A stretch of 64,000 nucleotides of DNA from Euwallacea fornicatus. Its lineage: Eukaryota; Arthropoda; Insecta; Coleoptera; Curculionidae. The position numbers were made by a program, and so were the translations under genes. Location: positions 496,001 through 560,000 of the forward strand of contig NC_089555.1 of NCBI RefSeq assembly GCF_040115645.1, given 5' to 3'. Under the pieces are notes generated by a model, which saw only the letters and a program-made list of their open reading frames with translations, did no database searches and was not told the DNA's origin. Below are positions 1-12,791 of the stretch, one piece after another (position 1 is the stretch's first letter; each line of letters opens with the position of its first letter).

Positions 1-3000
1 CAAAAATGACCTCATTGGGCTCCCTCCAACGGGCCGATTCTCCGTCACTAGGCCTTTCGGGGCACATGTCTATTTACCAATTTGGTATTATATTTGCACG
101 AAGATTACGCTGTTTAAGGGTCGGCACCTAATTATTAGCCGCCCTGTACATTACATACCAAGAAAAAAGCTATTCTTAATAAACCAATGTAAAATATTAC
201 GTATGGCCTGCTGACGAGAGCGCCGATCTCCCGAAGGCACTAAAAGACTCTGCAAGACTCTGCAGAAATTTGCTGCAGAGCAAATTTTGTATGATTTCTT
301 CCAATGATAAAAAACTCACTTAACACACACCGACACCAATTTTAAAAAATCTCTCGGACCGAATCCGGCGTCATCGGATCGGATATCCGACGATGAAGCT
401 GCTCAGCTAACGCTGTCGCTTTCATAAAAGTCGTATCATGCTCTAGATGATGTTGGCGTTTCGCTGAATGCTTTCCAGACTCACATGTTGTTGCTGTTTT
501 GTGACCCCATAGGAAGAACTGCGTTACTGGCTTCATTTGGATATCACAACTCCTGTTCAAACTTAACCTCTTGTACGAGGCAAAAAGCAGTAATGGAATC
601 GGAGATGCAGATGCTGCAGCGCCCAGCAATTCTTCGAGTTGTTCCCAAACAATTTTTAAACCGAATTTCCAGAAATTCACATACTTCTTATAGCACTGGG
701 TCGCCTAGGTATAACCCACTACAGCCGAAGCTAAGACAAGTCTTGCGCATTGTCCTCTGTTGTGAGCTTGCCGGAGCTTTCATTATGGATAAAGAAAGAT
801 GCTATAGCTTCCTACATGACCGACAAGGGATGAAAGCAACAACCAGATAGAGTCGACAATTCGAGGATTGCTGGCCCCTTTCCAAGGGAAACGGCAATGG
901 TACTCTGGGAGGAGATGAGACCCCGACCATTCCACCAAGATTGCAGCAATACTTTCGCGTGAACGTTCTCAAAAAGGAAAGAACTTACTCAGTTGTCATC
1001 GGTCAATTTTGAGGTCTGACCTAATGATGACGGGTCACGAATGACTCATCGAAAACTTTCCCCGTGATCGAGAGGTGGGAACGGAGGATCGCCCTTTGCG
1101 AACAGCGTAGTTTTTGAGGAATTCTTGTGTGACTTCCTGAGAGTGTGCAACAAAAGGGCCACGATAGGATTATTGGAGCCGCCCTTCTTCACCGAGAGGA
1201 TCTTCTAACTCTTGAATGGTATGGGATACTCTTATTCGTAAAGAGGACGGACCGTTTTGCGGAGGGGCAGGGGGCCTGCGTGGAGAGAAATGTGGTAGGG
1301 CGGGAGCGAAGAGACGTGAAGTGCCTAATCGCAGTGCTGCGCCCCTGTCTTTTTACTGCTGTCAGTATTACTTCTACGAATTCTCAAGTCTTAAAATGTA
1401 AAAGAAAACCTAGAGAAATTTCTATGAGGTTTGGGGCCGTGTGACATTTTCTGTCGCGATTTATATATCAGCTTTTCTATAATAGATTTCTATAATATCC
1501 GGAAGTCCAGGGGCTGATTAGGTTTGAAAGTCAGGAAGAATCAATTCAGGGGATATTCTGCCCGTTCCGAGAAAATTTTCCGGGGCCGTATCATAAATTC
1601 AAGGAAGTCCTACTTGAAGTATAGACGACCATGCCGAATTTTGATGTTTTGATGCAGTTTTTGCGGTTGCGCAGCCTCGTTTGGGCCCTGCAAGAGCCCA
1701 TCGAGTCATTTGGGGATTTGGAGAAAAATGGAATTTAGCTCTGATTGCGACCTTTTTCGAGATTATTAGGTTTCTATAACGAAAACGAAACGTGTTTTTC
1801 CGAGGCCTTAGTGCTTTTTTTTTTTAATTTATTTAATTCCAGTTTTCCTCCGACATTCTAAGGAATTCTTGTTTCCTCAGGCGGCCTACACACCATCCGC
1901 AACTGCTGGCAACCTGGCGCCGCTCTTTTGTTTCCAAAAGTTACAGTGGCGCAATAGAGGAGCTGGGAGATGTTCTCAGTGTTGCCAAGTTTGCGAACTA
2001 GACACGTTATCATCTCAATTCTGCCGTCAATTGAAGGCCACGTTTTGCTCGATTGTGGCAGACCGTGTTGAAGGTTTCTAGGCCCCTAATGCGCTATCGA
2101 TAATTTTTCCCATTTCCTTCTTCGACTCCCGCACTCAATGCAAATCCCACGTACATGTCCCGAAATAGCCGGGTGTGGATTAAAAGCAAACAATTGAGTC
2201 TCTCAATGGGATTAACAAAGCGACGAATGATATAGTCGAGCAACAAACTGTAAGCCCTTTAGTCCTGACGGTTAAATTCAGTACATTTGTCGCGGCTTTG
2301 CTTTGTCTTCCATATAATTAATGTGTTTTGATTGGGTCCGAGTTTATCGCACAGCTTCCTGAACTGATTTTTCAAGTCGATATCAAAGCTGCACATCAAA
2401 GCTCACCGCGCATTGTTTTAAAGGCAACAACACCTTACCAAGACGTTTTGTAACGGTGCAGTTTTTGCGATCAGCATTTTATATCAAGATAATTTCCAGT
2501 CGACTTTGCCGGCACTGAATCAACCAAAACAATAACACCACTTATTGCTACTTTTAAACGCAACAAATAAATTCATGAGGAATTTCTAGAGAGCAGTTGA
2601 ACGATCCAGTGGGACAGATCTATGCAATAACGGCTTCCTTAGGATCGGGCTAAATTTAAGACCGGATGTGCTCGGAGATGTCAGGCTTAAGCCAACTTAA
2701 TAAGATTTTGTGGAGCATGTAAACAAAGTGGACCATGTGAATATCGGATGGTGATGGACAGTGGCTTTTTCAACGAGAAAATACAATGCGTTCCGCGAAT
2801 TTTTGGGAATTTTACTGCCGCCAATAAATCGTGGGGCCATCGCCGGGAAGTACCGAAAGTTCGCGTGCCCGTGCGCGGCCTCTTGTCTCCTCAGTATTTT
2901 TCAGTAAATTAATCGCGCATGCGGTTCGTCCCGGAAACGATGGCGCTAATGGTCATCGGTTGCTGGGGGGTGGAGGACGTTCGCCCAAATTTGCCCGTTA

Positions 3001-5511
3001 CAAGAGCTGCTCCTTTTCGTCCAACGAGGGGGGCGAAAATGATTTTCAGTAAATTAGGAATAAATCCTGCTCTTTTGGTTTACGGACTCGAAGCTGCCTC
3101 CGACCTACTTACGGGCAATCCCAAGTGTGCTATTAAAAAATTTCGGGATTGATGCCCAGTTTACAGGATGAAAGAATTACTTTGACGCCTAGCAGAAGGA
3201 AAACGAGCGGCATTCGCACATGGCAGGTTCGGCGGAGTCGCTCTATTCCCTGCCCTCTGCCGCCAACACCCATCCGCACCACGGTTTCCGGGACATCTTG
3301 CACGAAACCATTCTCTGCTCACGTCTTTGCAGTAGTAGTAGCCCTAATGTCAGCGACCTTTCCAGGGCAGTTCTCTTCATGATCTGGCGAAAAAACCACA
3401 TATTTTTCGCCAAATTGGGGCCTCAAGAAGACACTTCCCTCTGATTAAATGACTACCGAAACAATCCGCAACCTCAAATTCCCCATTCGCTTCACCAATT
3501 AAGAGCCCCGAGTGAGAAAATCCAACATTCTAAGACCCATTTGTACCCTGCCAAGCCTTCGGATGCATCAACTAATGTTACTGTTAGTTGGTGCGTCTCG
3601 TATTTCCAAAGTTACGAAATGTTCGCAATTTGCTTTTTGTAGTCCGGTCCTGACAGCTGGTGTACCGAAATGCCTGGGAGTAATCCGAAGAATTCGGTCG
3701 AATGTAACTTTAGTAAATCCAGAATCTGTGAATGAACTTTGGCAAGGTATGTTTCCGGGTGCAAAGAAGAGCGACTTGGACTGTTATGAATGAACATCCT
3801 GAGGACACATTTAGACCTGAAAGGACGGTGTTCATGCGTTTATATTTATGTACGGGAGCGGCCATCGTATATGTGCAGTTCGAGAGAGAGATACAGATGC
3901 TGTGTGTAACATTTTGCACTTAAATTAACACGGACAACTCAATTTCAGCCTTGGCGTATAAAGCGGCATTATCAAAATAAACTTATTGCCCCATGAATAT
4001 GCAAAAATGGTTAATCCGCAATTAGCGACTACTTGAATTTATAATCGACCGTTATCGTCTACACAAATTTATATTGATCGTAAAATTTTATAGAAACTTC
4101 GTTATTATGACTAATGGCTGTAACGAGGTGCGGATTTTGTCATGTGAAACTACGAAGAAAACGCTTTTCTAAATAATCATTCTTCAGCTAATTATCAAGA
4201 TAATCGAGCCAACGGGCCTGCAAAGTCTGCCGTTAATTGTCAATTATTCCAATTAGTAGAATCGGGAACAAGCGGGCAAATTGAAGTATCGACGCCTGCC
4301 GGTGGGCCCTGTTTACTTTTATTTCCGACAATGTGGCTCCGGAGCTCTAGTAAACACTTCCTCGTCCACAATGGGGCCCAACTTATTATTCGCGCATAAA
4401 GGCGAACACCCCCGAAACCCACCGGGTCAGAAACACTCGAATCTTGACTTCCGAAGTGGGTTGTTGCTGGAAAAATGGCAGCGTCTGATAATGAGCATGC
4501 GGTAGCAAAGTGGTCAATGAACACGGATTTAATGTTAATCATGTTGCCACACGAAGTTTGGGAAAGAAGCTGACGACTTCGTGGATATTTTCGACCAGCG
4601 GAGTTGGTGGACGCAACCAAATTTGCTTTGGTTGGTTGCTTGCGTTGTCCTGCCCGCCAGAACCATGCCACATCCATAGCGGGTAAAGCGAACTTGATTC
4701 TTCTTTTCAAGGTTACTACTGAAGTATCCGACATTTCTGATACTCCCGAATCATTCTAAGCAAACCCCGCAGAATGCCCCATGGAACGTAATTTCCTTTC
4801 GAAAGACCTTGCGGAGAATCATTCCACGCTTGCCCCTGGGATTTTAACAATGATTATGTCTTCTTGCGGAAGATCACTCTGGATCGACCACTTTGCTCAA
4901 GTTCTGTCCCGAGATTTTAGAATAATGTAGAAATCTTTCTATTAGATTTATATCTACTAAAACCAAGACTCTGGGTAAAAGGTTGATTATATCGTACTGG
5001 TCTTGGCTTTTTCCGTTAGGGGGATGTGCGCACGGAGACCAAAATTTTTTATTTTTTTGCGCATCGTCCTCTTTTGTATCCGTCGACTTTCTCCTTAGCG
5101 ACAAACTTTCGCCTTTTGCACGGGACACGATACTTCCCTTCATGAAGGGGACGAGTCGTTTTGTTGAGGGAGCCGGGGCTCATGTAACCCGGAGGACGGG
5201 AAACTAGGGAACGAAAAGGGCCTCAATCCCCCCCTTTTTACTACTCATTTTACTTCACTTTAAAATCTTGCTCTAGGCGCTGAATCGTCAACCAACCTCC
5301 TGTACGTACTTATCTGTAGATATCCTCATGGAACCTCTGTACATGTTTTTTCAAGCACACGGAAAGCACGTTTTTCTGTTTGCGATTTCTCTACATAGTC
5401 TCTGCGGCTCCATGAGCGAGAGTTGCCTCGTTGTACAGGATGCGGCATGGGAATCGAGTGTTTTTGAAATTGTTTGTATTACCTCATTAAATGAGCACCG
5501 CACCGTGTATA
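1..5511. other. Unassigned non-coding stretch
   Basis: I see no supportable gene here. Open frames are short, overlap on both strands and match nothing I recognise; the longest is 164 codons on the minus strand (4240-4734). A CGCCCTGTA motif at about 143-151 has the form of a right-hand Tc1/mariner-type terminus, so a decayed element may enter from the left edge; its partner is not in the window. Nothing else structured stands out. Confidence 0.5.
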
Positions 5512-5986
5512 TAGGGTGATTCAAAGTTTAATGCTAATATTTTAAGACTACTTTTAAGGGCAAAATAAGATTGTTTCTTCGTATAAACCTGTGTCTTGAA
5601 GTGTTCCTCTTCGGAGCTGGAGCCATCGAACATTGGAGGAAAAAATCCATTATGTCCAATTGTAACCGCAGTTACTGGTCAAAGTTCTCATTGCAAGCTC
5701 TTGGTTTTAGGCTTCTTACTAAATTTTTGCTTCGAAAGTGATGAAAACGTAATTTCAGAGGAAAATTAGCGAAAATAACAGGAGTCGCAGCGGTCACAGG
5801 CCCCCAATGCTGCCTTCTCGTTTAAATACCAGTTTTTGGCAAGTGGTGAGTTGTGCCAAAAAAAACTTACAATATCAAAATTTTGGATTTTGTCTTGATC
5901 TGCTATACAATAAGTTACATGGACTACGTTACAGTTTCCGTAATGCATGGCCAGCGGATTGGCCTGCTAATTCGCAACACCCTGTA
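5512..5986. mobile_element. Non-autonomous TIR element (MITE-like relic)
   Basis: The left edge reads TATA followed by GGGTGATTC. The right edge is CAACACCCTG followed by TATA, so both ends carry the GGGTG/CACCC signature and a TA target site. The inner part of the left terminal repeat no longer matches the right one, so the pairing is inferred from the edges and the ~475 bp spacing. I found no transposase reading in the interior. It could instead be two unrelated half-elements. Confidence 0.45.
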
Positions 5987-7576
5987 TACACTTTCTCTGG
6001 TTCGCGGATGGAATTTTTCTCTTCTAGTCGTGTTCTATCAGGAAAATGTAATATCGTGAAGAAAAACTAAATAAACCAAAATCAGTTCATGCAAGGATCA
6101 GAGTCGTCAGTCGCGGGAGTGAAACATCCCGCGAGAATGACGTCAAAATGACGTGGCCTTGCCTGCCCCGCACATGCAGGAGCTGTTCGACGAGGCACAT
6201 TTTGACGTAATTTTATGGGGAAATCTGTACCTCAGAGGTGGCCAATTGGCTCACGTCGAGGCGTTGACATTTACGGGCTAAAACAACCGAATCATTAAGT
6301 GAAATGTGACTTTCAGTTTTTCAAATATTAAGTGTGTTTTACGATAAAACACACTCGTTTTTGCTGAGGTCGTTAGCTCAGTCGAAATGGGGTTTCCGTC
6401 TTTTTACGGCGGCTTGTCAACGCTTTGATGGGGAATCGCTCCCGATAACCGAAAAGTGATTATAGCGAAACCAGAGCCGTAGGCCCGCATTTTCGACCCC
6501 CTTAAATACCAATAGGAATTATCTAAGGGCACTGATACCGACCCAGCCGGGATAAATATTTCAGGCCTATAAAGGACTTCAAGAAATTTCCTCGAGTTTT
6601 ACGGCGGCGGGGGCAAAAGCGTGGGATGGAGGAAAAAAAAAAGTACTGCGCCCCTGTGAAATAGTAACGAAAGCGATTATCGATACAGAGACAGACGCTC
6701 CGACCTCTGCACTATCTTGGGCCTCCTCGTCGAGGTGTCAGCCCGTTTCTTCGGTGATTAATGACGTTTTGCATTAAGGTTTGACAGGTTGCATTGTCAC
6801 TGCGATTCCCGATCGGATATTGGGACCGTTGTGGTCATATTTCGATCCTACAATCGAAATTTGCATAACCGCAGGAAGACAATCGTCTGAGCTTTAATTA
6901 CTGGAGCGTCTCGCGTCGGAATTACCCCTGCATCTGTTTTAAGTTAAGTAAGTGTTTTATTACCTGAGGAGCCCACGCCTTACGCCTTAGCCGAGACCAT
7001 TTTTCATTATTAACGTCAAGAAATTATTGTTTTCATTTATGCGGTCGGACTGTTTGCGGAATAATAGATGGCTGCCCATGCCCATATAAGTTCCTGCTCC
7101 TGACACTTTAGTGGTAGATGATTATGTATATTCTTAGATAATGCCCCATCAGCCGTACCAAGATTTTGCTAATTGTTTTTCAATCAGGGCACAATAAAAC
7201 ATCATGGCCAGACGTTTATAGGCTACGCACGCACGTCTCGCTTGAAATGCGCTTTTCCACTTTTTCAACTGATAATTTATTGCTCTATTACAACAATCAC
7301 TGCCAATCACTTTGCGGGCTCCGTCTACTCTCTCGAAGAATAATTAAGCGATTGTCCTGAATACTTTTGCCTCATGGGAGGAAATATTGCGCGCATGTGT
7401 GCATGTGTGATCGCAAATATTGGGTTGCTCGATGATAATTAATGTCGTTGTTTTCTCATAGATGGCTCGGACAGCGTACTTCTAGTAGTGGCGATCGCGT
7501 CGCTTATACTGCGTGTTCAACGAACACGGGCCTCTATGCGTATCTCGAAAACTACCACTAGAAGAAGGTTGAAATT
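5987..7576. other. Unassigned non-coding stretch
   Basis: No gene, tRNA or recognisable element found. A tRNA A-box-like string at about 6372-6382 has no matching B-box downstream. The longest open frames are near 60 codons. Confidence 0.5.
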
Positions 7577-7694
7577 CGGGTGTCCCGCTAAAGTAGGGGC
7601 GATCTATCGATTGAAAATGTCTTCGCGCAAATACCACTTCCGGTTACGTCGGAAATCGATGTCGACCGGTTTATTTTCAACGAAACACCCCGTG
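7577..7694. mobile_element. Short MITE-like relic
   Basis: A CGGGTGTCCCG left end faces a right end CGAAACACCCCGTG followed by TATA. Read as reverse complement, the right end begins CACGGGGTGTTTCG, which resembles the left end through GGGTGT..CG. The ~118 bp interior has no coding potential. The right terminus is the firmer of the two; the left partner is inferred. Confidence 0.35.
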
Positions 7695-8390
7695 TATAAC
7701 GTCGAATTTCGATTCCGATAAACGTTCTATATTTAAATTTTCCGGTTTTCGAGATATGTAGAACTTGAAGGAAAATACAGTTGCAGCCATTAAGATATTT
7801 TTAAATTGCTAGGCATTTTGCAATAAAATTTTGCACTGTTGTGCAAAGTGCTTTGCCATACCCGGACCGACGAGTTAGACCAAGTTTTTCATGCTGGATG
7901 TTCGAAAAGGTAGCCAGGATTGTTATTCGAAAATTGCAAAAAACCTTTATTTTATGAATAGAAACCCCGATTGTCTCATCAAATACATATTCAACACCAA
8001 ACATAAGTGCTACAGTCAATTCAATTGTCTCTATCCAAACCAAACCGTTTTCATTTTATTTCAAAAAAACACTTCGTGCACGAAACACAAATCTTAGGCA
8101 TGGAGGCACCCGTAAATTATGCAAACGACTATTATCTCAATATATTTATTGTTTATGGCGAATGCAACCAAGTATTAGAAAATACGTTAATGGCTGCAAC
8201 TGCCATTTTCCTTGGAAAATTCTAAATATATGCATATCTGAAAACCCATAAAATTTGGCTATAGAATGTCATACAAGGTTGCTCAGCAGTGCGTCAGAGT
8301 GTGATATCTGAGTAGATATGATTATAGAAGGGAATGTGTCGTACCAAAGTTTTTGTCATTACGAGGCGCATATTTAAAAATTATATTCAA
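7695..8390. other. Unassigned AT-rich stretch
   Basis: Only short overlapping open frames are present (at most 80 codons, minus strand 7801-8043). Nothing recognised. Confidence 0.45.
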
Positions 8391-8480
8391 ATGGACAGGG
8401 AAACGATAGAAGACCTAATCAACTCTATGTCCAGACGGTATCAGGAAGTCTGATTAGCCCGAGGCAGCACAGCCATTATT
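8391..8480 (+). pseudogene. Tc1-like transposase, C-terminal scrap
   Basis: Read from 8391, about 30 codons give ETIEDLINSMSRRYQEV, one stop, then LARGS. This matches the C-terminal tail of Tc1-like transposases, where a helix with an (I)xxLIxSMPRR motif is followed by (V)I-ARGG and the terminus. The TGA sits inside the motif and the catalytic domain upstream is missing. The match is short but specific in order and spacing. It is a dead fragment of a cut-and-paste transposase, unrelated in sequence to the DD41D relics nearby. Confidence 0.5.
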
Positions 8481-9349
8481 CATTTTCTCTGTTGATTGTA
8501 TTTGTTAAGATTATTTCAAAATGTGGTGAAAAGTGAAATATTTGCAGTAATTATTCAACATTTTTATCATTTTTTGCCCAATTTTTGAAAACTAAAAGTT
8601 ACGCATAAGTCTGTGATTGGCCAGGTAACCCAGCGTTTGCCAAACAAAAATAATTTAGAGTTCATTTCATGAGAGTCCATAGAAGTGGCTCCGAATTCGT
8701 TTTGATTAGTTTCGAACGTTGGTTAGAAGAAAAATTATCTGCACGATAACTCGTAAATAATTAAAAACCGGGTAACAACATTTTTTTAAATTTATTTTTC
8801 ATATGTGCTCCTGAAGCTTGACGTCATCCTCCCTGCTCGTCCCGTATACGGGGCGCTAGGGAAGTAGCTTTCGTACAAATTTAACTAATGATTAAGAAGG
8901 TCGATCTGGAAAAAGAAGTTCTTGACGACAGGCGTCGAAAACCCGATAGTTTTTCCAAAACAAGATATTTTCAAGATGATGAAATGGAGAAAAACGTGGT
9001 CGACAGAACATTGTTTGATGTGCAACAAAAAAAGTTTATATTATTCATCATTAACATTGCTAAAAGCAACTCAAAGCTTAATTAGTGACTAATAATGCAA
9101 CTGAAGCGGTAAAAGCAAACTTAAGCGGCAACGTCACACTGCATGTGAACGAGGAAACGGCGTTGTTTTTTTATATGATGGTTTTTTGCAATTCCTTAAT
9201 ACCCGATAGGTGACAAGACCTGACCTTTTGTTAGTGCGTGAATTTATTCGCACTTACGTGAAAATCAAGCGAATATCACGAGATAATCGTGATACTGACG
9301 AAGAGACGTATCATGGAATGGTCGCCGTCCAGTAAGAAAACTTCCAGCT

Positions 9350-9450
9350 AGACAAATGGAATTTTTCATCGTGTGCGGGAAAAATTAGTTAAAACGTTGT
9401 CGTACACGCGCGGATTCAAGTAGTGGACATTTCGAACATTTTTTATTGTG
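9350..9450 (+). pseudogene. Possible transposase C-terminal tail (DD41D-type)
   Basis: One frame reads EFFIVCGKN, stop, LKRCRTRADSSSGHFEHFL. The closing GHFEHFL resembles the GGHFEHL-type terminus of the insect DD41D-like transposases seen elsewhere in the window, and the preceding basic RC residues fit. No catalytic segment was found upstream and there is an in-frame stop. The call rests on one motif and could be chance. Confidence 0.3.
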
Positions 9451-10457
9451 CTGTGGGTGGTGTAAAATGTGCAAAGTATCGTGTTGTACTAATTAGGGAC
9501 GACAACACTAATTTAGAGATGAGCGGCTCTCCAAAATGATAAAATGAGAATCCCATAATGTTTAAATTTTACCTGGTAAAACCAATCGGCCCTAAAAAAA
9601 CTGTGTAAAAACGCACACCTATTTCATGCGGCATTTAGGGACGCGCCGAAATTAAATAAACACGATGCGACGTTGCCAATTCGCAAAATTTTTTAATTTC
9701 ATTTTCCGGAGAAACAGTTCTACATGTTAACGTCCTCCTCCCGAGGACTTATTTGTTCAAAATAACGTTCTGAATCGTGGAATAAATTTATTGACGTTAT
9801 TTCCCTAACATCCTGTAGACAGTATGTGACATTTATCCCGGAATATGGAAATACCTCGAACACTGCGTGTCCTATAAAGAAATGTTTCCTATCTAGCTTT
9901 ATAATCACTGTGAGGAGGAAATGCGTTGGCCCTAAAGTTTATTCCCCGCCACACCCCCCGTGAGTATGTGACAGTGAGAGTGAGAATTAAATTTTTAATT
10001 TAAAGTGGCTTTTTTCACAAATTCGGATCATACGGAAACATTTTTTTGCATTTTCATTGTGGCAGACGCAATTCGGTTCGTCTCTTAAAGCTCCGCTGAA
10101 AAAAAAAATCTATAGTGATACAAGTGCACAATGTAACGGCACAGTAACGTAATAACATAATGCAACAATTAAACGGAACTGTAAACAAATAAAACATTTG
10201 GTTTTGAACATTCTGCGGTTAGTACCGCTTCGCGGTGGAGTGTTCAACAGAAGAAGAGAAAATCGCAACGGATTTAGTGCGTGGAGGAGGCGATAAGTAC
10301 ACTGCAACGCAAAGTTAATGCATATTTTTCATTTTTGCACACTTTCGCCTTTATGATCTTAGGGAAAAGATTTTACTTTTACTAAAGAAGGACAACAGTA
10401 ATTTTCAATAAGTCAAAATTCAACGGAACCAATAGGGAGCGTAGTTAAGTGAATATA
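9451..10457. other. Unassigned stretch
   Basis: No supportable gene. Short open frames on both strands match nothing I know, and the DNA is AT-rich. Confidence 0.45.
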
Positions 10458-11399
10458 CGGGGTGCACCAAAAAGTCACGTAATTTTCATTCGTTAATGTA
10501 CTATCTGTAGCATTTTTTGGCAGTTGAATGAAAAATCTGGGAAGTCGATGACAAAAAAACCATTGGCGTTCTTTCCTTTTTAGCGCAACTAATCGTTTGA
10601 TGCTCTATTATGAAGCATTGTTTTGCCAAAATTGTATGACTTAATTATCATTATTATTGCATGGTGCAACTCGCATGAAATTAAGTGTGAAAATTTTGAT
10701 TATTTTGCAAACGATTTTTGCCATCTTATAAATAAATCCGTAGAAAAATACGACCGATTTTAAGAGTTATAAAAAAATAATTTCAAATAACTGGCGGACT
10801 CCATAAATATTTTCGAAAGCAAATTATTCAGTTGAAAAAATTATGCGTTAATTTTGCGTTCCAGTGTATTTACATATTGCTGTAATCTCCACGCGCAGCG
10901 TTTTTCGCGAATTATTGCCAGCAAACTCATCGCCCCCCACTCCCCCCCCCCCTCCTCCCCGCCAAAGTCGATGGTAACTTTAATGGTGAAATGTACAGGA
11001 ATATTTTGGAAAACGAACTGGCCCATCTTGTTCAAGGACGGTAAACTTAAATTTAGGTCAGAACACGTGGTCTCACATTCAGCTGACTATTCTGCGGTGG
11101 CACAGGAAATTCCTAATCGTTATTTTAACGGCCGATGGATTGACAGATCTGGTCCGACGAATTGGCCTGCTAAATCTCCAGATCCGATTTCGCGGGATTT
11201 CTCTTTGTGGAGATATCTCAAAGATCAGGTTGATAAAGACATACTAGCGACGCGTGAAGATGTGAATCTACGAATTATAAACGCTTGTGCCAATATTCCA
11301 GAAGACGCGCTTGACAGACGCGAAGGGTTCTTTTAAAGTACGGACGAATAGGCGTATCAAAGTCCACGGACACCAATTTGAGCATTCATTTTAAATAAA
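10458..11399 (+). mobile_element. DD41D-like transposon relic, left end plus transposase remnant
   Basis: The left end is TA then CGGGGTGCACC, a variant of the CAGGGTG terminus common in this window. About 0.5 kb in, the plus strand carries a transposase remnant that ends at an AATAAA-containing stretch near 11394-11399. No matching right inverted repeat was found before the next element at 11.56-11.76 kb, so the right end is truncated or too diverged. The 11399 boundary marks the end of the recognisable part only. Confidence 0.6.
10950..11394 (+). pseudogene. DD41D-like transposase, catalytic C-terminal half
   Basis: The frame from about 10980 contains the motifs FNGRWIDRSGP, NWPAKSPD and FSLWRYLKDQV, followed by a T.EDVN.RI..AC helix. 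This is the block around the third catalytic aspartate and the C-terminal helices of insect Tc1/mariner-type transposases. The second catalytic D of the usual HDG(A/C)P motif is not readable upstream. The main frame stops at about 11334; a shifted frame then restores the expected GHQFEHSF terminus, ending at 11394. A frameshift and a lost catalytic residue make it inactive. Its FNGRW variant suggests a different subfamily from the 12.8, 59 and 62 kb copies. Confidence 0.75.
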
Positions 11400-11559
11400 A
11401 GCTATATGAAAATTCGGGGTTTCATTAATTCTCAAGCGGACGTCATTAAACCTTTCGGTAAATCATAAGAGGAAGAGAAATCTAATTTCGTTGATCATAG
11501 TGTTTTCTAGGACGAATCGAAAAAAACGTTTCGGTCAAGTTTTCCTGACTTTTAGTCGC

Positions 11560-11756
11560 ATAATGCGAATAGGTGAGAGAACTGGGGGCTGGCACTTGAA
11601 AGTGAAAAGCTGACCCCCACCCTGTCCATACGGGGGTAGAGGGGACTCAACTTTAGTACCAATATACTTCCCTTCAGGCTGATTAAACTTTATACTAAAC
11701 ACTTCTCGCCTAGTACTCGAGGTATTTCGATGTGTCAGGTTAAATGTTACACCCTG
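11560..11756. mobile_element. Terminal piece of a TIR element related to the 20.7 kb family
   Basis: The right edge is AATGTTACACCCTG followed by TATA. Read as reverse complement (CAGGGTGTAACATTTAACC, then a later ATCGAAATACCTCG), it resembles the left end of the 20,717 element, which has CAGGGCGGCACACTTAAC then ATCGATACCTCG. A C-rich, G-rich internal segment at about 11,610-11,645 also recalls the interior of that element. No left inverted repeat or transposase was found, so the left boundary given is arbitrary. Confidence 0.45.
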
Positions 11757-12791
11757 TATAAAAGATGATTCCAAATGGAATTTGGAATTGACTGAATTGA
11801 GAGGGAAAGCCATTAATACCGCCGCATTGACAGTTACAACGGCTGGAAATTGAATGCGTCTCTGCGAACAATCGCAGGATTTCAGATTCCATAATGCCCT
11901 TGGGCTACGTGGCCCTGTTAAGTCTCTTTTCCAAAGGCGCTGGTAATTGAAACTGCTCCTTACAGAGCCCTTAGTTCTTGCCTCCGACGTGAGATTCGCG
12001 CTTGAACAAAATTGACAATTTTCGTTGTTTAAAAGAGATAATCACCGTTACCGGTTGCTGGTACACGGGTCCCAGTTTCAAATCCCCATTGAAATCACAA
12101 AGACCATTATGCCGCTAAGCTGCCTATGTTTTTTGTGTTGCTCGAAGAATAGGAATTTCCTTTCAAGAGTTCACGCATTTGCTGCCGACGACAAAAGGGC
12201 AACTTCAAATCGGTTTATAATGTGCCAGAGGGATGAGGCTTAATCTAAATTTGGATCTTCCACTACATGACTGTATAATTTCAGTGTCGAATTCGGTATC
12301 CATTAATGCGAAGTTGGACCTGTAGAGTGTTCTGTGTAACATCCGTTCCTTCATCCAAAAGTTAGATTTCCAGGCGTACCGGGCCCTTCAGCCATTATCC
12401 TCTCTGTCTAAAAACGTTTTGCCCTCCATGCAACGTTCCCTCGGAAATTATTAAGTTTAAAAAGAGAATCTGGATGACGCGCGCTAGACTTCTTAGTGCG
12501 CCACTGAGGAATTCTGAACTGTATAAATTTTGAACATTTGCAAATGGGGGAGCCTCAAGCTGATTAAACTATCAAGCTCTCAGGGCGGCGCTAATGGAAT
12601 CGATTGGAAAACACAATTAAGTCGGTTTGAATTTTCTTCTTGAGTATCTAGGAAACGTCAATTTTTGCCAATTGCATTGGTGGAAAATGCCCGTTTGACA
12701 GTTGCGGCGGTTTAGAAATCAATGGAACGGCTTGTGTGCAGTTAAAAGGGCACTTGGACCGTAACTGTTATTAAGCCAGTATTAAAATATA
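11757..12791. other. Unassigned stretch
   Basis: No gene or repeat identified. Open frames are at most about 72 codons. Confidence 0.45.

Noticed and set aside
4240..4734. 164-codon minus-strand frame
   Set aside because: No domain, signal or splice context recognised; overlapping frames on the other strand. Treated as chance.
6366..6440. tRNA-like start (TTAGCTCAGT)
   Set aside because: Resembles an A-box, but there is no B-box (GTTCGANTC) at the right distance and no cloverleaf.
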